This document shows, in pieces, positions 1-6,349 of a stretch of 7,540 nt of DNA (the stretch's first letter is position 1; every line of letters starts with the position of its first letter). The notes beneath the pieces were generated by a model, which saw nothing but the letters and a program-made list of their open reading frames with translations, was not told the DNA's origin and made no database searches. Origin of the DNA: JBFGCT01 sp041581055. GTDB lineage: Bacteria; Actinomycetota; Acidimicrobiia; Acidimicrobiales; Ilumatobacteraceae. Location: positions 1 through 7,540 of the forward strand of contig JBFGCT010000193.1 in the NCBI GenBank assembly GCA_041581055.1, written 5' to 3'. The position numbers and the translations under genes were made by a program.

Positions 1-773
1 GCGGCCCGTTCGACGATCGTGTCGAACGGGACGCTGGCGATCAGCTTGGTGTTCGACCGGCCCCCGGCCAGTTGGCCCTTGGCGGCGGCGGCGCAGAGTT
101 GGGTGAGGGCGTCGGCGCAGCGTTGGCCGCGGGTGCGGCGGGTGCCGTCGAACGCGGACAGGTTCATGATCCCGTCGAGGGTCGACCGCACGATGGCCCC
201 GGACTCGGGGTCGAGGAGGCCCTCGACCCGGGTCATCCCGTCGGGCTGGTCGGTCAGCTTCAGGTGTCGGCGGGCGCGTTGGGTGTCGGCGAGGTCGGCG
301 TCGCGTTCGGGGTGCTGCCGGGCCCGCCAGTCCTCCACCGCCGGGCGCACCGCCGGGAGCGGGAGGTCGGCGATCGCGTCGACGATCTCGGCGTCGAGCG
401 CCTCACCGCCGGCGGCGCCGACCGCGGCGGCCGCCTGATCGGTCGACAGCTCCCCGGCGGTGACGGCGTCGGCCAGCTCGTCGGAGCGGGCCATCGCCTC
501 GCCCAACTCCGCGGCGGTCCGGTTCTTCCGTGTGGAGGTGCCGGTCTGCTTGCCCAGCCACTCCGCGGTGTCGCGCGCCCCGGTGCCGATGAACGCCCCG
601 GCGGCGTCGGCGGCATGCGTCAGCCGGGCGACCTGGGCCTCGAGCCGCGACTGGGTCGTCTTCAGCCGCCTCAGCTCCGAGCGCAGCACCGACACGTCAC
701 AGCCGTCCACGCACACCCGCCCGACGTCGCTCACGGCCAGCGAGGTGGCGGTGACGGCATCGGTCAGTTCCAT
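1..773 (-). CDS. DUF222 / HNH endonuclease-family protein (13E12-type), N-terminal part, runs off left edge
   Basis: The minus strand is open from an ATG at 773 to the window edge, 257 codons with no stop. The translation reads like the DUF222 domain found at the N-terminus of actinobacterial HNH endonucleases (13E12 repeat family). A leading helix rich in Leu/Arg (about residues 30-55) is followed by GARDTAEWLGKQTG, then ELADAVTAGELSTDQA (the usual 'value-of-staying-in-bag' helices), then DPESGAIVRSTLDGI, and finally a strand TKLIASVPFDTIVERA at the edge. Family members are usually 400-500 aa with the HNH nuclease motif at the C-terminus; that part would lie outside the window, so nuclease activity is expected from the family, not seen. 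The start is well fixed: an in-frame TGA lies two codons upstream (777-779). There is no Shine-Dalgarno, which fits leaderless translation from the promoter described at 781-809. In mycobacteria such genes are multicopy and several carry SOS boxes. Confidence 0.9.
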   Translation of the reverse strand, partial: MELTDAVTATSLAVSDVGRVCVDGCDVSVLRSELRRLKTTQSRLEAQVARLTHAADAAGAFIGTGARDTAEWLGKQTGTSTRKNRTAAELGEAMARSDELADAVTAGELSTDQAAAAVGAAGGEALDAEIVDAIADLPLPAVRPAVEDWRARQHPERDADLADTQRARRHLKLTDQPDGMTRVEGLLDPESGAIVRSTLDGIMNLSAFDGTRRTRGQRCADALTQLCAAAAKGQLAGGRSNTKLIASVPFDTIVERA

Positions 774-780
774 GCATCAC

Positions 781-809
781 ATGTTAGCGAACGTACGTTC
801 GGTCGGCAA
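781..809 (-). promoter_or_regulatory. Sigma-70-type promoter of the DUF222/HNH gene
   Basis: On the minus strand a -35 element TTGCCG (804-809) and a -10 element TAACAT (781-786) are separated by exactly 17 bp. Seven bases separate the -10 from the ATG at 773, so transcription would begin at or next to the A of the start codon. This gives a leaderless mRNA and explains the missing ribosome binding site. The spacer is occupied by the LexA box listed separately. Elements and spacing are read directly; promoter activity is inferred. Confidence 0.7.
788..801. promoter_or_regulatory. LexA binding site (SOS box)
   Basis: CGAACGTACGTTCG is a perfect 14-bp palindrome. It matches every position of the Gram-positive/actinobacterial SOS-box consensus CGAACRNRYGTTYG. 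It sits inside the -35/-10 spacer of the DUF222/HNH promoter, 14 bp upstream of the ATG, where bound LexA would block RNA polymerase. The neighbouring gene is therefore predicted to be repressed in normal growth and induced by DNA damage. Confidence 0.85.
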
Positions 810-857
810 CCCCGGACCAGGAAATTCTCATCGAAATCAGCTTCGGCACCGGCCGGA

Positions 858-875
858 CTCGGCGCTGGCGCCGAG
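858..875 (-). terminator. Hairpin downstream of the exported-protein gene, possible terminator
   Basis: CTCGGCG-CTGG-CGCCGAG forms a perfect 7-bp GC-rich stem with a 4-base loop. It lies 48 bp past the stop codon of the gene ending at 924 and upstream of the DUF222/HNH promoter, which reads in the same direction. No T-tract follows it on the minus strand, so it is not a canonical intrinsic terminator, although U-less hairpin terminators have been proposed in actinobacteria. Position and symmetry support the call; short GC-rich inverted repeats also arise by chance at this base composition. Confidence 0.35.
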
Positions 876-923
876 ACGAGGTGGTTGACGCGGGATCGTG
901 CGGGGCGCTGGCCTCCGCACACC

Positions 924-1577
924 TCATCCCGGGATCGGGACGGGCACGCCGGGCAACTCGAACTCGAAGCCCTCGAACACGCCCTCGATGCCGGTGTCGG
1001 TGAGGACGATGAGGACCTGGAACGGTTGCGTCCCGTCGAGCGTCTCGGCCACCTCGACGGGGCAGTCGTACTCGACGTCGGTCTCGAGCTCGCCGGCGAG
1101 CACGATCTGGTTCGGGAAGTCCGCGAACGCGCCCGTGCCAGAGAACCGCTTCGTGAGCACCGACGTGCACTCGACAGGATCGATCTGCCCCTCGACGACG
1201 AACCGGTGATCGCCCATCGTGGCGACCTCCATCGCCCCCTCGAAGTCGTTCGTGCCGTCGGTGCGAGTGATGCTGATCCACTGTTCGCCGACCGGAACGA
1301 GGCTCGAACCGTCCGGCAGGGTCAGGTCGCCGTCCCACGCCAACGGACCGATGTCGTCGGGAACCGCCCCGGCCGGTGCGGTCGCGGGAGGTGCGTCGGT
1401 CGTCGTGGCTGCGTCACCCGCTTCCTCGTCGTCCGCTCCCTCCGATGGCGACTCCTCGACGCAGCTCGCGGTCGCCGACTCGATCTCGCCGGTCTCCTCG
1501 ATGCGATCGCCCACGCACGCCACCGGCACATAGACCCCGGTCGGGCTCAGCCGATCGACCAGTGCGGCGGTGCACAT
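924..1577 (-). CDS. Exported protein of unknown family, C-terminal intact reading frame (217 aa)
   Basis: This is the intact part of a gene that appears to start at 1794 (see the fragment entry at 1578-1794). The ATG at 1577 is the first in-frame start but is probably internal: it has no Shine-Dalgarno, and G/C preference at third positions continues upstream in this frame to about 1634. Visible regions are an N-terminal part with Cys residues at CTAAL (residue 2), VAC and ASC; an acidic Glu/Asp stretch followed by an Ala/Thr/Pro linker (about residues 40-70, DAATTTDAPPATAPAG); and a C-terminal Gly/Val/Asp-rich domain beginning near LAWDGDLTLPDGSSL, with beta-strand-like segments and two Cys (DPVEC, VEYDC). 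It ends in a hydrophobic PGVPVPIPG tail. With FNC in the upstream part the cysteines total six, an even number that suits an extracytoplasmic disulfide-bonded protein. No family was recognised and no function is proposed. Confidence 0.65.
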   Translation of the reverse strand: MCTAALVDRLSPTGVYVPVACVGDRIEETGEIESATASCVEESPSEGADDEEAGDAATTTDAPPATAPAGAVPDDIGPLAWDGDLTLPDGSSLVPVGEQWISITRTDGTNDFEGAMEVATMGDHRFVVEGQIDPVECTSVLTKRFSGTGAFADFPNQIVLAGELETDVEYDCPVEVAETLDGTQPFQVLIVLTDTGIEGVFEGFEFELPGVPVPIPG

Positions 1578-1794
1578 CGACAGCGCCCGGTCGATGGCGA
1601 AGCCGTCGATGAACCCGTCCTCGGGGTCGTCGTGCCCGTGCAGTTGAACAGGTGGTCCGCCGGCGAGTCGCCACCGGGGAAGTCGAGCTCGGCGACGCCG
1701 GCGGTCAGCACGCCGAAAACACCATCACCGCCGTCACCCACGACGCCAATCGCAGTGGGTGACCGACCCGCCTCCCCCTCCCCGAGGTCGCCAT
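1578..1794 (-). pseudogene. Displaced N-terminus (signal peptide and start) of the exported protein, two apparent frameshifts
   Basis: An ATG at 1794 opens a frame reading MATSGRGRRVGHPLRLASWV and TAVMVFSAC before a TGA at 1705-1707: a basic n-region plus a hydrophobic core, i.e. a secretion signal. Coding character then continues in a second frame (VLTAGVAELDFPGGDSPADH, LFNCTG; about 1711 to 1634) and from about 1634 in the frame of the intact 217-aa ORF (HDDPEDGFIDGFAIDRALSM). Both switches are of the same kind, one base short, and both lie at short homopolymers: TTTT on the minus strand (1716-1719) and GGG (1635-1637). Adding one T and one G restores a single protein of about 290 aa whose signal would read VMVFFGVLTAGVA, with a possible signal-peptidase I site. 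It could be a real pseudogene or assembly indels; the sequence alone cannot decide. Confidence 0.5.
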
Positions 1795-1802
1795 GACCAG
1801 CG

Positions 1803-1808
1803 ACAGTA
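1803..1808 (-). promoter_or_regulatory. Possible -10 element of the exported-protein gene
   Basis: TACTGT on the minus strand fits TAnnnT and lies 8 bases before the ATG at 1794, the distance expected for a leaderless transcript. No convincing -35 hexamer is seen 16-18 bp further upstream, and there is no Shine-Dalgarno before that ATG. It is weak evidence, noted because it supports 1794 as the true start. Confidence 0.25.
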
Positions 1809-1883
1809 CCAAGGACGCACGACCCGTGGCCGTGGTCGGTGAACACCCGGACCCGAGGCCGCCCGCCGACGGAGGAGCGAGGC

Positions 1884-2063
1884 GTGAAAGACGCGCAGGA
1901 TCATGAACCGCAGACCGGCCTGACCGGGGAGAGTCGCGACGTCGGCGCCGTGGACATCGCGGCGACGCCACTGCGGCGGCACTCCCGTCTGCCCGGACGG
2001 CGTACCGTTGGTCCGTGCCACGTCGGCCCGTCGCCGGCCGGCACGGCCGGGAAGGAGCCTTGA
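1884..2063 (+). CDS. Doubtful small ORF (59 aa) ahead of the ABM-like gene
   Basis: A GTG at 1884 follows a strong purine-rich site GGAGGAG (1871-1877) with a 6-base spacer. The frame ends at TGA 2061-2063, one base before the ATG of the next gene, a layout that would allow translational coupling. The peptide begins MKDAQDHEPQTGLTGESRDV and its second half is Arg/Pro/Gly-rich without recognisable domains, membrane segments or signal. About four fifths of its third positions are G/C by my count, lower than in the clear genes here. It may equally be the untranslated leader of the downstream gene. If it is not a gene, 1795-2064 is a roughly 270-bp intergenic region with no other feature I can support beyond the sites listed. 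Confidence 0.25.
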   Translation: MKDAQDHEPQTGLTGESRDVGAVDIAATPLRRHSRLPGRRTVGPCHVGPSPAGTAGKEP

Positions 2064-2064
2064 C

Positions 2065-2358
2065 ATGTACGTGCAACAGATCAACTTCGCCACCGAGGAT
2101 CGCGACGGGATGCTCGCGCTGGCCGAGGAGTGGGCGGCCGACGCGGTCGGCAACGGCACGGTGCTGCGTACCGGCCTCGGCGCCGACATCGACCGCCCCG
2201 GGCACTACACGTGGATCGTGTACTTCGATTCCGCCGAGGCAGCCCAGCAGAACTCCGACCGCCCGGAGACCGCGGCGTTCGCCGAACGCTTCTCGGCAAT
2301 GTGCACCGAGGGCCCGACGTTCACGAACCTCGACGTCGTCCGGCGCTGGCCCGAGTAG
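2065..2358 (+). CDS. Antibiotic biosynthesis monooxygenase (ABM)-like dimeric alpha/beta-barrel protein, 97 aa
   Basis: The ATG at 2065 is preceded by AAGGAG (2052-2057) with a 7-base spacer, the best ribosome binding site in the window; a longer reading from 2008 is therefore rejected. The protein begins MYVQQINFATED and continues with an amphipathic helix (LALAEEWAADA), a strand pair ending in HYTWIVYFDSAEAAQQNSDR, a second helix (ETAAFAERFSAM) and a final strand (FTNLDVVRRWPE). This beta-alpha-beta-beta-alpha-beta order and a length near 100 aa are those of the ABM / dimeric ferredoxin-like barrel superfamily, common as uncharacterised small proteins in actinobacteria. Such proteins usually dimerise in the cytosol; some are cofactor-free monooxygenases, many have no known substrate, and none can be named here. 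The gene converges with the oxygenase gene ending at 2434. The 75-bp gap holds the 12-bp palindrome GTCGGCGCCGAC (2371-2382) but no T-tract. Confidence 0.75.
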   Translation: MYVQQINFATEDRDGMLALAEEWAADAVGNGTVLRTGLGADIDRPGHYTWIVYFDSAEAAQQNSDRPETAAFAERFSAMCTEGPTFTNLDVVRRWPE

Positions 2359-2433
2359 CCCGACAGCGCGGTCGGCGCCGACGCCCTCGGGCCGCGCGCG
2401 GCGGATCACGTGCTCGCCGGCCGGGTCGGCTCG

Positions 2434-3381
2434 TCAGGTCACCGTCGAGCGGAACTTGCGCATCAGCCACGGACCGGCCTCGACCGGGGGGTGGCGCGGC
2501 GCTTCGCCGTCGACTCGGCACGTCGGCAGGCACTCGATCCTCGCGTCCCAGTTCGCCATGTGGAAGAAGGCGAAGGACTGCCGCTGCGCGGTGCGCGCGC
2601 ACGACACGCGGTGGATCGTCGATCGCCACCGGTCGTTGGTCCACTGGGCGATCGAGTCGCCGAGGTTGACGACGAACATGTCGGGCTGCGGATCGACCGC
2701 GGCCCACGAGCCGTCGGACCCGAGGATCTCCAGCCCGTCCACGGCGTCGGTGCGCAGGATCGTGAGCGTGCCGTAGTCGGCGTGGGCGCCGGCCCGCCGC
2801 GCCCGGCCGGGATCGCCGTCGAGCGCCGGATAGTTGATCGCCCGCATCGAGGTCATCGGGCGGTCGATCATCGGGTCGAAGTGGTCGGCCGGCAGTGCCA
2901 GGGCCACGGCCATCAACGACATCAGCCGCTCGGCCACCGAGGAGAGCGCGCGGTAGTACGCCTCCCACGCCGGCCGCAGCCGGGCCGGACGCCCCGGCCA
3001 CAGGCTCGGTGACCGGATCCACGCGTCGCCGATATCGACGGCCGGCAGCCCGACCGGCGCCGGTGGCCCGCAGTCGGGGCCGACCGACAGCGACTCCTTG
3101 AGGTCGGGCCGCGCGTCGGCGTCGTCCAGCGAGCGGGCCAGCGTCTCGTAGCCGAAGGGCGAGTAGCCGTACGGGTAGCCGGGCTCGGGGAACTCGACCC
3201 GCCGCTTCTCCTCCAGCGGCAGGGCGAAGAACTCGCGCGCGGTCTCCCACGCCTCGTCGGCGACGGCCGCCGGGATGACCGAGAGCGGCAGGCGGAAGAA
3301 GCCGATCTGCTCGCACGCCGCGGCGAGCGCGGCCACCTGGGCGTCACGAGGCCCGTCGAGGTCGACCACGCCGAGTTCCAC
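2434..3381 (-). CDS. 2-oxoglutarate/Fe(II)-dependent oxygenase, isopenicillin N synthase family (315 aa)
   Basis: The protein starts in the usual way for this family, VELGVVDLDG then AALAAACEQIGFFRL (the N-terminal DIOX_N region). It continues through EFFALPLEEKRRVEF and GYSPFGYETLARS to the jelly-roll catalytic core. The iron ligands are visible: His200 and Asp202 in GAHADYGTLTIL and the distal His257 in STIHRVS. Arg267-Gln-Ser269 in RTAQRQSFAFF is the R-x-S pair that binds the 2-oxoglutarate carboxylate. INYPALDGD (182-190) and the length of 315 aa are also typical. All key residues are present, so an active cytosolic oxygenase is expected; the substrate (amino acid, peptide or small metabolite) cannot be told. 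I chose the GTG at 3381 because the conserved N-terminus begins there and upstream codons are unrelated; a GGGAG lies about 12 bases upstream, a poor spacing. The stop of the membrane-protein gene is 38 bp upstream on the same strand, so co-transcription is likely. Confidence 0.88.
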   Translation of the reverse strand: MELGVVDLDGPRDAQVAALAAACEQIGFFRLPLSVIPAAVADEAWETAREFFALPLEEKRRVEFPEPGYPYGYSPFGYETLARSLDDADARPDLKESLSVGPDCGPPAPVGLPAVDIGDAWIRSPSLWPGRPARLRPAWEAYYRALSSVAERLMSLMAVALALPADHFDPMIDRPMTSMRAINYPALDGDPGRARRAGAHADYGTLTILRTDAVDGLEILGSDGSWAAVDPQPDMFVVNLGDSIAQWTNDRWRSTIHRVSCARTAQRQSFAFFHMANWDARIECLPTCRVDGEAPRHPPVEAGPWLMRKFRSTVT

Positions 3382-3419
3382 ACGGCGACCGTACTCCCGG
3401 CCCTCCGCCCGGCTCGGCG

Positions 3420-6317
3420 TCACCAGTGGATCCAGGAGTCCTCGTGCATCTCCATCCACCTGTCCCACCCGAAGAGGGTGGGGCGACGTCCGTAGATCTC
3501 CGGATAGAAGATCATCAGCACCTCGTCGAGCACGGAGTACCCGCCGAACCACGTCGACCCGTAGTTCGCCATGCTGGTGAACACCGAGCGCACGACGAGC
3601 CAGACGGCGGGGCACATCGTCGCGGTGCCGCCACCGGGCACCGGCGCCAACGTCGCCTTCGGCTTCGACCGCGCCCACGCGAGCAGGCGGCGCCGGCACT
3701 CGATGAACTGCTCCTCGGTGATCTCGACCGGGAGCTCGTAGTACGGCTGGCCGTCGGCTGCCGACTTCCGGCGGTACCAGTCGTTGGTGAACTCGCTCGG
3801 TTCGAGGGCGCGCCCCGACCCCCCGTCGGCGACTGGGGTCCACGCGTTCTCGGGGTACCCGCCGATCGAGTCGCGGGTGCCGGCGAGCGAGAACACCTTG
3901 TCGAACCCGGGGCCGCGCAGCCCGATCCCCACGTGGGGCAGGCCGCGGGTGTCGACGTAGATGTGCATGAAGTACCGGCGGGGGACGACGCGCGGTGCGC
4001 CCTCCGGCGGCGCCGACGCGGCGGCGATCCGCTGCCGCCGTCGCTCCTCCTCTTCCTTCCGCGCCTGCTCGCAGCGGCGCTTGGCCTCCTCGAGCTGCCG
4101 GTCGAGCTCGTCGCGCTGCGCCTGGTGCTCGGCGAGCTGCTCGGTCAGCTCCTGACGCTCGCCCTCGAGCTCGGCGAACCGCTCGCGCGCCCGCTCCTCG
4201 CGCCGCTCGGCATCCCACCGCTCGGCGTCGACCGCGTCGCGCACCCCTTGGGCGCCCGCCGCCTCGTCGCGCAGGTCGGCGCGGGCCCGCCGCGCCATCT
4301 CCTTGACACCGGCCGGGCCCGGGGGCAGGGCCTCGTAGTACGCCTTGCGCGCCTCCCAGTACCGCTGCTGCGACTCGAGCATGTGGCGCTTGGTCGCCTC
4401 GCTCTCCGGCGTGCCCGCCGTGGACCGCCGGTTGCTCTCGAGGAACTCCTGGTGCCTGCGGTTGGCGGACTCCATCTCGGCTCGGCGGCGCTCGATCTCG
4501 TCGGCCTGGCGCCTCCGGTACTCCTCGGCCATCTCGGCGTCGGAAGCGAGCGCCGCCTTCCTATTCGCCGCGAGCTCGCGCTCGCGCTCGGCGAGCTCGG
4601 CGCCCGCCCGCTCGCCGTCGCGCTCGGCCTCCTCCGTGGCGTGGCGGGCCGCCGTCTGCTCGTCGTCGAGCTCCGCCAGGCGGGCGCCGACGCGCTCGTC
4701 GGCGGCCGCCAGGCGCTCCAGCTTCTGTTCCCTCGCGATCTCGGTCGCCGCCAGCCCGGCGCACGGCACGGGGATCGGGTCCACGCTGAAACCGGTCTCG
4801 GGCTCGCCCTCCTGCTCCCGCCGACCGCACTCCTTCAGCAGCGCCGGGGCGTCGCGGAGCGCGTCGAGGATCGCCTTCTGCTCTCGCTCGGATTCCTCGA
4901 ACAGCTTGCGGTCGCCGAGATCGCCGGCGTTGCGCATCAGCTCCTGGAGCCAGAGCACGCGCTCTTCAGCGCGCCAGTACCACTTCCAGAACTCCTCCTC
5001 GTCGCACGCCGCTCCGGCGACGAGCGCCTGCTTCACCTCGTCGGGCAGCTCGTGGGGCCGGAGTGGCTTCCGTGGCGGCGGCGTCTCGGGCTTCGGCTTC
5101 CTGGTCAGCAGCCAGACGACGGCGGCGACGGCGGCCAACCCCACCAGCACGATGAGAACCCACCACGGGAAGCCCCCACCGTCGCCCGCCGGCGCGGGCT
5201 CGGGCGCGGGCGCCGCGGGGTCGGCGACCTCGGATGGATCGTCGGCGACCTCGGCTGGATCGTCGGCGACCTCGGCTGGATCGTCGGCGACCTCGGATGG
5301 ATCGTCGGCGACCTCGGCTGGATCGTCGGCGACCTCGACGGACCCTTCCTCGGCGGGCGCGGTCTCGACGGCGGCCGGCGTCGTGTCGGCTGCCGCGGGC
5401 GTGGTTGCGGCGAGCGTCGTCGTCGGCGCGGCCGTCGTCTCGACCACCACCGGGAGCTGGGGCGCCCACGGTCCGGGCTCGCCGCCGAGCGTGATCACGC
5501 CGGCCGGGTTGGCGAGATCGGTCGGGAGCGGCGTCACGTCGCCGGTCGTCGTGTCGATCCGCGCCACGCCCCCCTCACCGGTGACGACGAGGTCGCTCCC
5601 GGCGGCGGTCACCGCCACGGGTCCGGCGAACGGTCCGAACTCGGCGGTCACCTGGCCGGTCAGCCCAAAGCACCGCACGCGATCGGCGTCGAACTCGGGC
5701 ACGCAGGCGCCGAGCGCCCCGAGCGTGGCGGGGAAGCCGCCGCCGAGCAGGTTCGCGGTCACCGGTGCGACCTCGCCGGTCGCCGGATCGACCAGCACGA
5801 TCGGTCCCTGCCACGTCGTGACCAACACGCCGCTCCGGTCGAACGCCTCGAACGGGATCACCCCCGTCGGCTGCTCTGGCAATGTCGCCACCACCTCGGC
5901 AGTGCCCCCGGTGGCCTCGACCCGGAGGACGGTCTGGTCGGTGAACGACGTGACGATCAGCGTCGACGCGTCGAGCCACGTCACACCCTCGGGGAAGTTG
6001 ATCCCGTCGGCGACGAGGGCCGACGTCCCGTCCGCGCCCAGCACCCAGACCGCGCCCGTCTCGGGCCCCGAGCCACCGTCGACCACCGCGATCGTCTCGC
6101 CGTCGGGGTGGAGGCTCAGCCCACGCGCGGCGGCGAGCGTCGGCCCGTCGTCGGAGACGGGCTCGGTGGAACCGTCCGGGGCCACGGTCACGACCCGGCC
6201 CGCCCCTTGGTCGGCGACGAGCAGCCAGACGTCGTCGGCGGGCTGCGCGCGTACCGAGGCCCCGGCCGTGATGGCGATCGTGGCCGCGATCGCTACGCCG
6301 CACCCCAGCGCACGCAT
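3420..6317 (-). CDS. Membrane-spanning beta-propeller / coiled-coil protein with a possible permuted papain-like C-terminal domain (965 aa)
   Basis: Domains in order: Sec signal peptide 1-24 (hydrophobic AIAATIAITAGA, cleavage likely after SVRA). Beta-propeller about 28-280 of the NHL/SMP-30 type, with blade-like repeats such as ARGLSLHPDGETIAVVD, GINFPEGVTWLDASTLIV and LANPAGVITLGG. Thr/Ala/Pro linker about 291-325. Acidic repeats EVADDP[A/S] at 328-367. Membrane helix 385-404 followed by basic residues (TRKPKP), placing the N-terminus outside and the rest in the cytosol. Trp-rich helical segment about 424-500. Long charged coiled coil about 525-765. Globular domain about 780-965. In that last domain HVGIGLRG (His795) precedes an ITEEQF helix and MCPAVWLVVRSVF (Cys902), the His-before-Cys order of permuted papain-like folds; this is a motif-level resemblance only. 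The ATG at 6317 is fixed by an in-frame TAG four codons upstream; the ribosome site is weak (AGG). It lies 69 bp after the DUF3048 gene. I know no named family with this architecture; sensing outside and acting inside is inference. Confidence 0.85.
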   Translation of the reverse strand: MRALGCGVAIAATIAITAGASVRAQPADDVWLLVADQGAGRVVTVAPDGSTEPVSDDGPTLAAARGLSLHPDGETIAVVDGGSGPETGAVWVLGADGTSALVADGINFPEGVTWLDASTLIVTSFTDQTVLRVEATGGTAEVVATLPEQPTGVIPFEAFDRSGVLVTTWQGPIVLVDPATGEVAPVTANLLGGGFPATLGALGACVPEFDADRVRCFGLTGQVTAEFGPFAGPVAVTAAGSDLVVTGEGGVARIDTTTGDVTPLPTDLANPAGVITLGGEPGPWAPQLPVVVETTAAPTTTLAATTPAAADTTPAAVETAPAEEGSVEVADDPAEVADDPSEVADDPAEVADDPAEVADDPSEVADPAAPAPEPAPAGDGGGFPWWVLIVLVGLAAVAAVVWLLTRKPKPETPPPRKPLRPHELPDEVKQALVAGAACDEEEFWKWYWRAEERVLWLQELMRNAGDLGDRKLFEESEREQKAILDALRDAPALLKECGRREQEGEPETGFSVDPIPVPCAGLAATEIAREQKLERLAAADERVGARLAELDDEQTAARHATEEAERDGERAGAELAERERELAANRKAALASDAEMAEEYRRRQADEIERRRAEMESANRRHQEFLESNRRSTAGTPESEATKRHMLESQQRYWEARKAYYEALPPGPAGVKEMARRARADLRDEAAGAQGVRDAVDAERWDAERREERARERFAELEGERQELTEQLAEHQAQRDELDRQLEEAKRRCEQARKEEEERRRQRIAAASAPPEGAPRVVPRRYFMHIYVDTRGLPHVGIGLRGPGFDKVFSLAGTRDSIGGYPENAWTPVADGGSGRALEPSEFTNDWYRRKSAADGQPYYELPVEITEEQFIECRRRLLAWARSKPKATLAPVPGGGTATMCPAVWLVVRSVFTSMANYGSTWFGGYSVLDEVLMIFYPEIYGRRPTLFGWDRWMEMHEDSWIHW
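5220..5337 (-). repeat. 21-bp tandem repeat encoding EVADDP[A/S] heptads
   Basis: Five complete 21-bp units (5220-5240, 5241-5261, 5262-5282, 5283-5303, 5304-5324) and a partial sixth unit are virtually identical. The only variation is one a/c position, in plus-strand order a, c, c, a, c, which swaps Ser for Ala in the heptad. The unit length is a multiple of three, so copy-number change would keep the frame. It encodes the acidic stalk between the Thr/Pro linker and the membrane helix of the 965-aa protein. Near-identity at synonymous positions points to recent slippage or unequal exchange. Confidence 0.95.
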
Positions 6318-6349
6318 GGTTCGAGCCTAGTGATCCCCCCGATCCGCAT

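Noticed and set aside
72..1796. 574-codon plus-strand open frame
   Set aside because: It is antisense to the DUF222 gene and the exported-protein gene. Its Gly/Arg/His-rich translation has no recognisable domain, and the opposite strand explains the region better.
1793..1906. 37-codon plus-strand ORF whose ATG overlaps the minus-strand ATG at 1794 (shared CATG), with GAGG upstream
   Set aside because: The GAGG lies within the opposing gene's signal-peptide codons, third-position G/C bias is weak and the peptide has no features; the shared CATG is an ordinary coincidence.
2371..2382. GTCGGCGCCGAC palindrome as a bidirectional terminator between convergent genes
   Set aside because: There is no loop without opening the stem and no T-tract on either strand; such GC palindromes are common at this composition.
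3382..4218. Extension of the oxygenase frame upstream of 3381 into a 594-codon ORF
   Set aside because: The upstream part overlaps the 3' end of the propeller gene in another frame and translates to Arg/Ala/Gly-rich sequence, while the family's conserved N-terminus begins at the GTG at 3381.
5220..5337. CRISPR-like array suggested by regular 21-bp repeats
   Set aside because: The units are directly contiguous with no spacers, stay in frame inside a coding sequence and encode a coherent heptad.
4345..6330. 661-codon plus-strand open frame, Ser/Ala-rich
   Set aside because: Mirror image of the 965-aa gene. Long stop-free antisense frames are expected at this GC content, and the Ser/Ala/Arg runs reflect complementary codons.
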